Below, piece after piece: positions 52,370 to 61,544 of a stretch of 64,000 nt of DNA. How positions within the stretch are numbered: the first letter of the stretch is position 1; each line of letters starts with the position of its first letter. The notes below the pieces were generated by a model. The model did not search any database, was not told the origin of the DNA, and was given only the letters and a program-made list of their open reading frames with translations. The position numbers and the translations under genes are program-made. The stretch spans positions 248,001 to 312,000 of the forward strand of contig OZ238267.1 in assembly GCA_965178585.1 (NCBI GenBank). The letters run 5' to 3'. This DNA is from Marifrigoribacter sp965178585. Its GTDB lineage: Bacteria > Bacteroidota > Bacteroidia > Flavobacteriales > Flavobacteriaceae.

Positions 52370-55300
52370 ATGAAACCAACAACAATTAAATTATTAGGAA
52401 TTGTTTTCCTAATGATCTTCGGATTACATGCTGAAAACTCATTTTCTCAAACTCAAGACGAATCTCTTTATTCAGCTCTTGAATACAGACTGCTAGGACC
52501 TTTTCGAGGTGGAAGAAGTGCTGCCGTAACAGGTGTGCCCAATAAACCCAACCTATTTTATTTTGGAGCCACGGGTGGTGGTGTATGGAAAACAGAAGAT
52601 GGAGGTAGAAAATGGGAAAACATTTCTGATGGATTTTTTGGAGGATCTATTGGCGCTATAGCTCTTAGCACCGATGATCCTAATGTAATGTATGTTGGAG
52701 GTGGCGAATCTACAGTAAGAGGAAACGTATCTTCAGGCTATGGTGTTTGGAAAACAGTAAATGCCGGACAATCTTGGGAGCATATTGGCTTGAAAAAAAG
52801 TCGTCATATTCCCCGAATTGTAATTCATCCAAAAGATCATAATACAGTTTATGCTGCAGTTTTAGGGAATATTTATAAGCCTACATCAGAAAGAGGTATC
52901 TATAAAAGTACCGACGGAGGAAAAACTTGGAATAAAAAACTATTTGTAAATGAAAACGCAGGGGCAGTAGATTTAATTATGGATGCTACTAATCCTAGAA
53001 TATTATATGCATCAACTTGGAATATTAGAAGAACTCCCTATAGTTTAAGTAGTGGAGGTGAAGGATCTGCATTATGGAAAAGTACCGATAGTGGAGAAAC
53101 TTGGATAGAAATTTCGGAAAATGAAGGATTTGCTGAAGGAATATTAGGAAACATAGGTGTAACTGTTTCACCTGTAAATAACAATATTGTTTGGGCGATA
53201 GTTGAAAACAAAGATAAAGGAGGAGTTTATAAAAGTACCGATGGAGGAGAAACTTGGAAACATATAAATAGCGAAAGAAAATTAAGACAACGCGCTTGGT
53301 ATTATTCTCGAATTTATGCAGACCCACAAGATGTTGAAGTGGTTTATGTGCTAAATGTTAGGTATCACAAAAGTACCGATGGAGGAAAAACATACAGTAC
53401 CCATAATGCTCCTCATGGAGATCATCATGATTTATGGATTGCACCAGAAAACCCAAAACGGATGGTGATGGGTGATGATGGAGGAGCTCAAACCACCTAT
53501 GATGGAGGAGAAACCTGGAGCACCTATCACAATCAGCCAACAGCACAATTTTATAGGGTTACTACAGATAACTCATTTCCTTATAGAATCTATGCCGCAC
53601 AACAAGATAATTCAACAATTCGTATTTCGCATAGAAATGAAGGTTGGAATATCGATGAAGATGATTGGGAAGAAACCGCTGGTGGTGAAAGCGCACATAT
53701 AACTATCGACCCTGAAGATAACGACATTGTTTATGGAGGAAGTTATGATGGTTTTTTAACTAGATACAACCATAAAACTAAATCAGTAAGAAGCGTAAGT
53801 GTATGGCCAGATAATCCAATGGGTCATGGTGCAGAGGATATGAAGTATCGTTTTCAATGGAACTTTCCTATGTTCTTTTCAAAACATAACACCAAAAAGT
53901 TATATACTTTTTCAAATCATGTTCATGTTACGACCAATGAAGGAGAAAGTTGGAAAGTGTTAAGTCCAGATTTAACTAGAAACGATTCTACAAAATTAAA
54001 ATCCTCTGGAGGACCGATTACTCAAGACAACACCTCGGTTGAATATTATTGTACCATTTTTGCAGCAGCAGAATCTCCTTTAAAAGAAGGTTTATTATGG
54101 GTTGGTTCTGATGATGGGCTAGTACACATTTCAAGAAATGGAGGAGAATCCTGGGAAAATGTTACTCCAAAAGGAATGCCAGAATGGATGATGATTAACA
54201 GTATAGAGCCTTCAGTTTTTGATGAAGGCACATGTTATATAGCTGGAACAAAATATAAAACAGGAGATTTTGCGCCTTATTTATATAAGACCAATGATTA
54301 TGGAAAGACTTGGAAAAAAATCACCAACGGAATTCCAAATGAGCATTTCACAAGAGTTTTAAGGGAAGACCCTGTTAAGAAAGGAATGTTATATGCAGGT
54401 ACAGAAACAGGAATTTATTATTCTCATAATGAAGGAACCTACTGGCAACCTCTTCAATTAAATCTTCCAATAGTTCCAATAACAGATTTAGCAGTTAAGA
54501 ATAATAATTTAGTTGTTGCTACTCAAGGTAGAAGCCTTTGGATATTGGATGATTTAAGTATGCTACACCAATCTAATGATGTTAAAGGTGATAATGTTTT
54601 GTTTAAACCAAAAGATACTTACCGTATGAGAGGTTCTTCAAATGACAAATCGTTAACTACAGGTACCAATCACCCATCAGGAGTAGTTACTTATTTTTAT
54701 ATTGAAAACCCTGAAGAAAAAGAAATAAAATTGAGTTATTTAAATTCAAAAAACGATACAATTAAAACAGTAAGTACTAAAAACAAAAAAGATAATTTTA
54801 AAGTAAAAAAAGGATCTAATAAGTTTGTTTGGAATACTCGTGGTAAAGCTGCTGAAAAGTTTGAAGGTATGATTTTATGGTGGGCAAGTTTAAACGCTCC
54901 TAAAGCTGTTCCTGGTGACTATAAAGTTGTATTAAGTGTTGATGAAGAGAGTTATACTCAAGATTTTACAATTATTCCAAACCCAAATTCTGAAACGGAT
55001 ATCGCAGGAATGCAAAAACAATTTGATTTTATAACAGATATTAATGAAACAGTAGATTATGCTCATAAATCCATTAAAAAAATTAGAGCTATAAATAAAC
55101 AACTAACTGCTTTTCAGGATCAATATAAAGAGGATGACCGTGTAAATGAATTAAAAGAAAGAGCTAAAAAGTTAAGTGAGGGTTTTTCAGAAATAGAAAA
55201 AGCACTATATCAAACGCAAAATAAAAGTGGTCAAGACCCCTTAAATTTTCCAATAAAATTAACTAATAAATTAGGGCATTTAAATAGTTTAGTAGGTATG

Positions 55301-55474
55301 GGAGATTTCCCTCCGACCGAACAAGATATAGCAGTTAAAAATGAGTTAACCGAACAAATTAATTCAGAATTAGAAAAATTTAACAAATTGGTGTCTGGTG
55401 AAATTAAAGCTTTTAATGAAGAGTTTAATTCATTACAATTAAACTATCTATTTATTGAAGATGACGCTAAGTAG
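52370..55474 (+). CDS. Large exported BNR/sortilin-like propeller protein
   Basis: A 1034-residue exported protein. The signal peptide is residues 1-26 (LLGIVFLMIFGLHAENSFSQ). Repeated sialidase-type Asp-box motifs (KTEDGGRKW, KSTDGGKTW, KSTDSGETW, KSTDGGETW, TTYDGGETW, SRNGGESW, KTNDYGKTW) mark one or two beta-propellers across about 30-720, as in VPS10/sortilin-like proteins. A beta-sandwich-like region and a helical C-terminal part (about 880-1034) follow. No type IX sorting tail is seen, so it is likely periplasmic or a surface protein by another route. Relatives are often called glycosyl hydrolases, but no catalytic set of a sialidase was recognised. The DNA of the Asp-boxes gives a locally repetitive pattern. 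Confidence 0.85.
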   Translation: MKPTTIKLLGIVFLMIFGLHAENSFSQTQDESLYSALEYRLLGPFRGGRSAAVTGVPNKPNLFYFGATGGGVWKTEDGGRKWENISDGFFGGSIGAIALSTDDPNVMYVGGGESTVRGNVSSGYGVWKTVNAGQSWEHIGLKKSRHIPRIVIHPKDHNTVYAAVLGNIYKPTSERGIYKSTDGGKTWNKKLFVNENAGAVDLIMDATNPRILYASTWNIRRTPYSLSSGGEGSALWKSTDSGETWIEISENEGFAEGILGNIGVTVSPVNNNIVWAIVENKDKGGVYKSTDGGETWKHINSERKLRQRAWYYSRIYADPQDVEVVYVLNVRYHKSTDGGKTYSTHNAPHGDHHDLWIAPENPKRMVMGDDGGAQTTYDGGETWSTYHNQPTAQFYRVTTDNSFPYRIYAAQQDNSTIRISHRNEGWNIDEDDWEETAGGESAHITIDPEDNDIVYGGSYDGFLTRYNHKTKSVRSVSVWPDNPMGHGAEDMKYRFQWNFPMFFSKHNTKKLYTFSNHVHVTTNEGESWKVLSPDLTRNDSTKLKSSGGPITQDNTSVEYYCTIFAAAESPLKEGLLWVGSDDGLVHISRNGGESWENVTPKGMPEWMMINSIEPSVFDEGTCYIAGTKYKTGDFAPYLYKTNDYGKTWKKITNGIPNEHFTRVLREDPVKKGMLYAGTETGIYYSHNEGTYWQPLQLNLPIVPITDLAVKNNNLVVATQGRSLWILDDLSMLHQSNDVKGDNVLFKPKDTYRMRGSSNDKSLTTGTNHPSGVVTYFYIENPEEKEIKLSYLNSKNDTIKTVSTKNKKDNFKVKKGSNKFVWNTRGKAAEKFEGMILWWASLNAPKAVPGDYKVVLSVDEESYTQDFTIIPNPNSETDIAGMQKQFDFITDINETVDYAHKSIKKIRAINKQLTAFQDQYKEDDRVNELKERAKKLSEGFSEIEKALYQTQNKSGQDPLNFPIKLTNKLGHLNSLVGMGDFPPTEQDIAVKNELTEQINSELEKFNKLVSGEIKAFNEEFNSLQLNYLFIEDDAK

Positions 55475-55524
55475 AAAGCTTAATTGGTTTGATTATTGAT
55501 GTAATTCATTTTTTAATAATATAA

Positions 55525-56982
55525 ATGAGCATTTTAAATAGATCGTTAAGATCTCGTATTTTCCTATCCATGATACTTCTAGTAATAGGAGCATCTATAC
55601 TAATTGTGGTGGTTACTGTTTTTCAATACAAAGAAAACACACAAGATTATCACAGAGAACGGTTGATTAGAAAAGAAACTGCTATACGTGAAAATATTGA
55701 TTATGTTATTAAAAACACAACCTATCCTGTAGAGACAGACAAGATTCCATTAATATTTAAAAATAAAATTTATGAAATAAAAGACATTCATAAATTAGAT
55801 CTTTTCCTTTATGATTTGGAAGGAAACCTTTTGATTTCTTCTCAAGCTTCTTTTATTAAAGACACCACTCATACTAAAATATCAAAGCAGGCACTAGAAG
55901 GACTTAAAAAATCGATTGACAAACATTATGTAGAGAAGTATGTAGAAAAAAAATTCGAATACCAATCTTCATTTACTTATATCACTGATAATCATTTTAA
56001 ACCTATTGCAATACTAAATTTACCTTATTTAGAAGATGATGGTTTTTTAAATAAGGAACTAAAAGAATATTTAGGAAGATTAGGAATCGCATATATAGTA
56101 ATGCTCCTTTTTGCAATTATTTTAGCGTACTTTTTATCAAAATACATCACTCGATCATTAAATTCTATATCTGAAAAAATTAAGGAAACAAGATTAGATA
56201 AGCGTAATAAAAAGATATTAATTCCACTTCAATCCCAAGAAATTTCAACGTTAGTAGATGCTTATAATGAAATGATTGACGAACTAGAAAGTAGTGCCGC
56301 TCAATTAGCTTCTAACGAACGTGAAGCAGCTTGGAGAGAAATGGCAAAACAAGTGGCACATGAAATCAAGAATCCATTAACTCCTATGCGTTTAACGGTA
56401 CAAAGTTTCGAAAGAAAATTTGACCCAAAAGACCCTGATATTCAAAATAAAATGAAGGAGTATAGTCATACTTTAATACAACAAATAGATACGATGAGTT
56501 CTATTGCATCTGCTTTTTCTACCTATGCTCAAATGCCTGCACAACAAGACGAAACTCTTAATGTGGTAAAAATAACGAAACTTGCATTGGATATTTTTAA
56601 TGAAAACTACATCCATTTTATTTCTGAAAAAAAGGAAGTAATTATCAAATTTGACAGAACACAATTGATAAGGGTAATAACTAATTTGGTTAAAAATAGT
56701 ATTCAAGCCATTCATGAAAATCAACCAGAAAATCCAAAAATTGAAGTAAATGTTTACCAAGAAGAAGCATTTGCTGTACTCTCAGTTATGGATAATGGAA
56801 TTGGAATTACAGACGAAAATAAGGAGATGGTTTTTGAACCGAAATTCACCACTAAATCTAGTGGAATGGGATTAGGATTAGCAATGGTTAAAAAAATTGT
56901 TGAAACCTATGGAGGTGAGATTAGTTTTAAAGCCACCAAGGAAGAAGGCACCACTTTTATCGTAAAATTACCACTTAAATAA
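55525..56982 (+). CDS. Sensor histidine kinase, NtrY-like
   Basis: A 485-residue membrane sensor kinase. Helices at about 12-33 and 187-206 enclose a periplasmic sensing domain (34-186). A HAMP linker follows. The phospho-acceptor is H279 in MAKQVAHEIKNPLTPMRL. The ATP domain has the N-box LVKNSIQAIHEN, G1 VMDNGIGI and G2 SSGMGLGLAMVKKIV. The H-box with KNPLTPM is typical of NtrY-type kinases. No response regulator gene is adjacent, so it is an orphan; its signal is unknown. Confidence 0.9.
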   Translation: MSILNRSLRSRIFLSMILLVIGASILIVVVTVFQYKENTQDYHRERLIRKETAIRENIDYVIKNTTYPVETDKIPLIFKNKIYEIKDIHKLDLFLYDLEGNLLISSQASFIKDTTHTKISKQALEGLKKSIDKHYVEKYVEKKFEYQSSFTYITDNHFKPIAILNLPYLEDDGFLNKELKEYLGRLGIAYIVMLLFAIILAYFLSKYITRSLNSISEKIKETRLDKRNKKILIPLQSQEISTLVDAYNEMIDELESSAAQLASNEREAAWREMAKQVAHEIKNPLTPMRLTVQSFERKFDPKDPDIQNKMKEYSHTLIQQIDTMSSIASAFSTYAQMPAQQDETLNVVKITKLALDIFNENYIHFISEKKEVIIKFDRTQLIRVITNLVKNSIQAIHENQPENPKIEVNVYQEEAFAVLSVMDNGIGITDENKEMVFEPKFTTKSSGMGLGLAMVKKIVETYGGEISFKATKEEGTTFIVKLPLK

Positions 56983-56994
56983 GTGCGCTTTTCG

Positions 56995-57002
56995 TAGTTT
57001 TG
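56995..57002 (+). promoter_or_regulatory. Candidate -7 promoter box before the enoyl-CoA hydratase gene
   Basis: TAGTTTTG matches TAnnTTTG, 82 bases upstream of the ATG at 57085. A hairpin GCTTATTT-ttatt-AAATAAGC (57009-57029) directly follows and would lie in the leader. Confidence 0.35.
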
Positions 57003-57084
57003 TTTACTGCTTATTTTTATTAAATAAGCTTATGATTACTTTATTTAAAAAAGTTAAACATCCTTTCAATAATTATTTTTTATT

Positions 57085-57867
57085 ATGAAATTCAACAATA
57101 TTCTTATCGATTCAAATAATGGTTTAGCAACAATTACCATTAATAGACCAACCAAATTAAATGCATTAAATAAAGAGACTATAAAAGAGCTGCATGATGC
57201 TTTTAAACTTGCTGAAGAAGATAGAAAAACTAAAGTGATTATAATCACTGGAAGTGGAGAAAAAGCTTTTGTAGCAGGTGCTGATATTAGTGAGTTTGCA
57301 GATTTTTCTGTTTCAGAAGGAGGAAATTTAGCAGCCGAAGGACAGGCATTATTATTCGATTTTGTTGCTAACCTTTCAACCCCAGTAATTGCAGCCGTAA
57401 ATGGTTTTGCATTGGGCGGAGGATTAGAATTGGCAATGGCAGCTCATTTCAGAATTGCTAGTGATAATACTAAAATGGGATTACCAGAAGTTTCTTTAGG
57501 AGTAATACCTGGTTATGGAGGTACTCAAAGGTTACCACAATTAATAGGAAAAGGAAGAGCTATGGAAATGATTATGACTGCTGGAATGATAGATGCTGAA
57601 ACTGCTCATCAATACGGATTGGTCAATCATATTACAACTCAAGAAGAATTATTGGAATTCACTCAAAAAATTGCAACGAAGATTATGCGTAATTCATCAG
57701 TTGCAATTGCCTCTGCTATTGCAGCAATAAATGCTGGATTTGAAGAGGGTGAAAATGGTTTTGATGCTGAGGTAACTCAGTTTGGTAATTGTTTTGGAAC
57801 AGCAGATTTTAAAGAAGGAACCACAGCATTTTTAGAAAAAAGAAGAGCAGATTTTCCAGGTGAATAA
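57085..57867 (+). CDS. Enoyl-CoA hydratase/isomerase family protein
   Basis: A 260-residue crotonase-fold enzyme, probably a hydratase of short-chain enoyl-CoA. The oxyanion-hole segments are AFVAGADISEF and NGFALGGGLELAMA. Both hydratase glutamates are in place: the first in GGGLELAMAAHF, the second in GLPEVSLGVIPGYGGTQRL. Length is normal. It is alone and convergent with the HD-domain gene. The precise substrate is not known. Confidence 0.9.
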   Translation: MKFNNILIDSNNGLATITINRPTKLNALNKETIKELHDAFKLAEEDRKTKVIIITGSGEKAFVAGADISEFADFSVSEGGNLAAEGQALLFDFVANLSTPVIAAVNGFALGGGLELAMAAHFRIASDNTKMGLPEVSLGVIPGYGGTQRLPQLIGKGRAMEMIMTAGMIDAETAHQYGLVNHITTQEELLEFTQKIATKIMRNSSVAIASAIAAINAGFEEGENGFDAEVTQFGNCFGTADFKEGTTAFLEKRRADFPGE

Positions 57868-57868
57868 T

Positions 57869-58522
57869 CTAAAATTCACCTTTCCACTCACCAAGAAACT
57901 GGTTTAAATAATCAATCATGAATAGATGGCGATTTTCTGCGATTTGTTTACCAGTAACGGTATTCATTTTATCTTTAAGCAGCAGTAATTTTTCATAAAA
58001 ATGATTGATAGTTGGTGCTGTTGAAGCTTTGTATTCTTCGGGAGACATTTGAAGATTTGGCTTTATTTCTGGGTCGTATATTTTTCTGTTTTTATAACCG
58101 CCATAATTAAAACATCGAGCAATACCAATAGCCCCAATTGCATCCAATCGATCTGCATCTTGAACTACTGATAATTCATCCGAAAAAAAGGATTGTTTTT
58201 TATTTCCCCCTTTAAAGGAAATATTTTCAATAATTTGAATTACATGATTTACAACTTCTTCAGGAACATTTACAGAAATTAAAAACGCTCTTGCCTTTTT
58301 TGGTCCTATTGTTTCATCGCCTTGATGAAATTTTGAATCGGCTATATCATGCAATAAAGCTCCTAAGGAAACCACAAGTGAATCTATTTCTTCAGTTTCA
58401 GAAATTAGGAGGGTATTTTTATATACACGCTCAATATGAAACCAATCATGACCACCTTCCGCATCTGATAATTCTTTTTTAACAAATGTTATAGTTCGAT
58501 TTATGATTGTTGTTGAATTCAT
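57869..58522 (-). CDS. HD-domain phosphohydrolase
   Basis: A 217-residue HD-superfamily protein. Metal ligands are visible: H in GGHDWFHIERVYKNT, the HD pair in LGALLHDIADSKF, and the later D in VVQDADRLDAIGAIGIARCF. This type (YedJ-like) hydrolyses phosphate esters; the substrate is unknown. The start overlaps the plsC stop by 4 bases, so they are coupled. Confidence 0.87.
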   Translation of the reverse strand: MNSTTIINRTITFVKKELSDAEGGHDWFHIERVYKNTLLISETEEIDSLVVSLGALLHDIADSKFHQGDETIGPKKARAFLISVNVPEEVVNHVIQIIENISFKGGNKKQSFFSDELSVVQDADRLDAIGAIGIARCFNYGGYKNRKIYDPEIKPNLQMSPEEYKASTAPTINHFYEKLLLLKDKMNTVTGKQIAENRHLFMIDYLNQFLGEWKGEF

Positions 58523-59265
58523 TTTGGCAAGATATCCGATTTTATTTGAGCTTCAATTGTATCAATTAAAACACTCTTGTCAAAATCTGAAATCTTTAAA
58601 ACAGGATGTAAGGTATATTTTATTTTAACCCCTAAAGGCATAGGGAACATACCGTATCGTTGTAATTTCCATGAATTATTTATAGTAATTGGTAGCACAT
58701 ATGCTTCCGGTATTTTTTTAAACAATAATTCAAGCCCTTTTCTTTGAAACCGTTTAGCTTCTCCAGTTCTACTTCTGGTTCCTTCAGGGAAAATAACCCC
58801 ACTTCTTTTTGTTTTTGATAAGTAATCGGAAAACTTGAGCATCTCAAATAATGCTTGTTTTGGATTTTTTCGATCTATTAAAATAGCTCCTCCATGTCTT
58901 AAATTATAAGAAACAGATGGGATTCCCCTTCCTAACTCAAATTTTGAAACAAATTTTGGATGAATTTTTCTTAAATACCAAATAATAGGAGGAATGTCCC
59001 ATAAACTTTGGTGGTTAGAAACTACAATTATAGGCGCATCTTTTGGTAAGTTTTTAGGAACTTTAAATTGAAAAGTGGTTCCTAAAACACGTAGACAAAC
59101 TAAAATAAAAAAGTTGAGGTAATCCACACTTTTTTTATGAGCTTGGTAACCAAAAACATTAAAGCAAACCCATTGGATGGGATGAAAAATGATTAAAACT
59201 AACCCAAATAAAAAATAGAATAATACAGAGAATGGATAGCTTAATATATGAGCAATTTGTTTCAT
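58519..59265 (-). CDS. plsC: 1-acyl-sn-glycerol-3-phosphate acyltransferase
   Basis: A 248-residue membrane acyltransferase making phosphatidic acid from lysophosphatidic acid. The H-x4-D site is VVSNHQSLWDIPP and the substrate motif is IFPEGTRSRTG; N-terminal helices are present. The ATG at 59265 (MKQIAHILSYPF) is chosen because the earlier ATG at 59280 lies inside the terminator of the upstream gene. Its stop overlaps the HD gene start. Confidence 0.9.
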   Translation of the reverse strand: MKQIAHILSYPFSVLFYFLFGLVLIIFHPIQWVCFNVFGYQAHKKSVDYLNFFILVCLRVLGTTFQFKVPKNLPKDAPIIVVSNHQSLWDIPPIIWYLRKIHPKFVSKFELGRGIPSVSYNLRHGGAILIDRKNPKQALFEMLKFSDYLSKTKRSGVIFPEGTRSRTGEAKRFQRKGLELLFKKIPEAYVLPITINNSWKLQRYGMFPMPLGVKIKYTLHPVLKISDFDKSVLIDTIEAQIKSDILPK

Positions 59266-59272
59266 GAAAATA

Positions 59273-59288
59273 GCCCGCATAAGCGGGC
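59273..59288 (-). terminator. Terminator after the bacilliredoxin gene
   Basis: GCCCGC (59273-59278) and GCGGGC (59283-59288), with a four-base loop, are followed on the minus strand by TATTTTCA. It lies 9 bases after the bacilliredoxin stop and 8 before plsC. Confidence 0.7.
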
Positions 59289-59296
59289 ATTATTTT

Positions 59297-59707
59297 TTAA
59301 CAAACTTCGTTGTAAGCGTCTTTTAGATTGTCAGAAATCATATCTGCAGGACGACCTTCAATATGATGACGTTCTAGCATATGGACTAACTCGCCATCTT
59401 TAAATAGTGCCATACAAGGCGAGCTAGGAGGGAAGGGAACCATATGTTCTCTAGCAGCATCAACTGCATCTCTATCTACACCCGCAAAAACGGTTACTAT
59501 TTGATCTGGTTTTTTGTCATTTTGCAAAGACATTGCAGCTGCAGGTCTTGCATTCGCTGCTGCACATCCACAAACAGAGTTTACAACTACTAAGGTAGTT
59601 CCTGACTTGCTTAAAACGTTGTCTACTTCTTCTCTATTAAATAATTCTGTGAACCCAACTCTTGTTAGGTCTTCACGCATTGGTTTTACTAATTCTGGTG
59701 GATACAT
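59297..59707 (-). CDS. Bacilliredoxin (BrxA/BrxB family)
   Basis: A 136-residue thioredoxin-fold protein that removes bacillithiol from mixed disulfides. The N-terminus YPPELVKPMREDLTRVGF and the CGC active site in VVNSVCGCAAANARPA identify it. This implies bacillithiol as a low-molecular-weight thiol, as known in several Bacteroidota. Normal length for the family, single gene. Confidence 0.93.
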   Translation of the reverse strand: MYPPELVKPMREDLTRVGFTELFNREEVDNVLSKSGTTLVVVNSVCGCAAANARPAAAMSLQNDKKPDQIVTVFAGVDRDAVDAAREHMVPFPPSSPCMALFKDGELVHMLERHHIEGRPADMISDNLKDAYNEVC

Positions 59708-59835
59708 ATTTTTAGTGATTTATGTTGTAACAAATTTTGTGCGAAGATAACTAATTATAAACCCAAATTAAGAACTAGATGGAATTTTGGGTTTTCTTTA
59801 ATAGTGAATAAAGGTTCTTAAGAATTTCGGTTTGC

Positions 59836-59843
59836 TATATTTG
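59836..59843 (+). promoter_or_regulatory. Bacteroidota -7 promoter box for the TerB/DnaJ gene
   Basis: TATATTTG is an exact TAnnTTTG match, 30 bases before the ATG at 59874. Confidence 0.55.
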
Positions 59844-59873
59844 CAACAATATTAAAATGACTATAATTAGATT

Positions 59874-60605
59874 ATGATTAGATGGATAGCTGCAATTATT
59901 GGATATTCAATTTTTAGATTTCCAGGAGCCATTATCGGGTTTTTATTAGGTAGCTTATTTGAAGGAGGAACTTCATCAAGTAATAATAGAAGAACAGTTT
60001 TTACACAAAGCAGACAAGGAGTTTCTCCTGCCGAATTTGAGTTAAATTTACTTTCATTAGCTTCTTTGGTTATAAAAGCTGACGGTAGTGTAAACCAAAA
60101 AGAGTTAGATTTTGTGCGCCAGTACTTTGTTCAAGCTTACGGCAAAGAGCATGCCAATGCAACTTTTAAAATATTTAATGAAGAGATAAAAAAGAAGCAA
60201 TTATCTACTCAAAAAATAGCTTCATTTTTACGAAGCCGAATGAGGTACGAATCTCGTTTACAAGTAATTCACTTTTTGTTTAGTGTTGCTAATGCAGATG
60301 GTCATGTAAGCGATGCTGAAGTAAGAGAAATAAATAGTATCGCTAGCTTTTTAGGAATTAACCTTCGGGATTTTGAAAGTATCAAAGCGATGTTTTTTAG
60401 TAATCCAGATCGGGCTTATAAAATTCTTGAAATTGAACAAAATGCAACTCCTGCTGAAATAAAAGCAGCTTATCGAACTATGGTTAAAAAATACCATCCA
60501 GATAAACTTCAACATATGGACGAGGTTTATAGGAAAGGTGCTGAAGAAAAGTTTAGGAAAGTACAAGAAGCTTATGAACAACTTCAGAAAGAAAGAGGTT
60601 TTTAG
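59874..60605 (+). CDS. TerB and DnaJ domain protein (DjlA-like)
   Basis: A 243-residue co-chaperone. A hydrophobic N-terminus with Gly spacing (IAAIIGYSIFRFPGAIIGFL) may bind the membrane. Residues about 55-165 are a TerB-like helical domain (LASLVIKADGSVNQKELDFV, FSVANADGHVSDAEVREI). The C-terminal 65 residues are a J-domain with the HPD triad in MVKKYHPDKLQHMDEV. The order matches DjlA. It should stimulate DnaK ATPase; clients are unknown. Confidence 0.9.
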   Translation: MIRWIAAIIGYSIFRFPGAIIGFLLGSLFEGGTSSSNNRRTVFTQSRQGVSPAEFELNLLSLASLVIKADGSVNQKELDFVRQYFVQAYGKEHANATFKIFNEEIKKKQLSTQKIASFLRSRMRYESRLQVIHFLFSVANADGHVSDAEVREINSIASFLGINLRDFESIKAMFFSNPDRAYKILEIEQNATPAEIKAAYRTMVKKYHPDKLQHMDEVYRKGAEEKFRKVQEAYEQLQKERGF

Positions 60606-60650
60606 GATATATACTTCAATTCATGTAAATTGAAATCTTAAACTCAAAAG

Positions 60651-61544
60651 ATGCCCAATTTCCCACCCATTATACTTTATGCAATACCATTTTTTGTGTT
60701 TGCTATGTTATTGGAGTTTTTTATTACTACAAAAAAGAACATTAAATCTTATACTGCAAAAGATGCATTTTCATCAATAGCTATGGGCTTAGGAAATGTT
60801 TTTATAGGTTTTGTAAGCAAACTTATTGTCTTTGCCGCTTTGTATTATGTTTATGAAAACTTTCGGTTATTTACAATTCCTGTTGCTTGGTGGAGCTTTT
60901 TATTGTTGTTTTTTTTAGATGATTTATCCTATTATTGGTTCCATAGAATTTCTCATGAAAACAGGTTGTTTTGGGCTTCCCATGTAATTCATCACTCTTC
61001 AAAACATTATAATTTAAGTACTGCTTTACGACAAACTTGGACAGGAGGATTTTACAGCTTTATTTTTTGGTTATGGTTGCCCTTATTAGGATTTCACCCC
61101 GGAATGATTGTTTTTCAGATGGCAATAAGTCTTTTATATCAGTTTTGGATTCATACCGAATTAATACAAAAACTACCCAATTGGTTTGAAGCTTTTTTTA
61201 ATACGCCTTCACATCATAGAGTTCATCATGGAAGCAATCCCATATATTTAGACAGAAATCATGCAGGTATATTAATAATCTGGGATAAACTATTTGGTAC
61301 ATTTCAACCAGAATTAGATGAAGAGAAAGTCAATTATGGTTTGGTTACCAATATCAATACTTACAATCCTGTTATCATAGCTTTCAAAGAATGGGCGTCC
61401 TTATTTAAAGATGCTTTTTCAGGGAATAAATCTTTAATTAATAGATTAAAATATATCTATAAACCTCCAGGTTGGAAACATGACGGAACCGGAAAACTTT
61501 CTACAGATTTACGTAAAGAATGGTTTAAAAATCAAAATAATTAA
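60651..61544 (+). CDS. Sterol desaturase / fatty acid hydroxylase family protein
   Basis: A 297-residue membrane di-iron enzyme. Histidine boxes: HRISHE, HVIHHSSKHYN and HHRVHHG. About four membrane helices lie in the first 180 residues. Members hydroxylate or desaturate lipids; the substrate here is not known, and sterols are unlikely in this organism. It lies 45 bases after the DnaJ gene, and its end overlaps pyk by 4 bases. Confidence 0.88.
   Translation: MPNFPPIILYAIPFFVFAMLLEFFITTKKNIKSYTAKDAFSSIAMGLGNVFIGFVSKLIVFAALYYVYENFRLFTIPVAWWSFLLLFFLDDLSYYWFHRISHENRLFWASHVIHHSSKHYNLSTALRQTWTGGFYSFIFWLWLPLLGFHPGMIVFQMAISLLYQFWIHTELIQKLPNWFEAFFNTPSHHRVHHGSNPIYLDRNHAGILIIWDKLFGTFQPELDEEKVNYGLVTNINTYNPVIIAFKEWASLFKDAFSGNKSLINRLKYIYKPPGWKHDGTGKLSTDLRKEWFKNQNN

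Noticed and set aside
53025..53546. Antisense open frames opposite the Asp-box repeats of the large exported protein
   Set aside because: They arise from repetitive Asp-box codons read in reverse; low complexity and no start context.
59266..59280. Upstream ATG for plsC at 59280
   Set aside because: It lies within the terminator hairpin of the bacilliredoxin gene; the ATG at 59265 gives the normal N-terminus.
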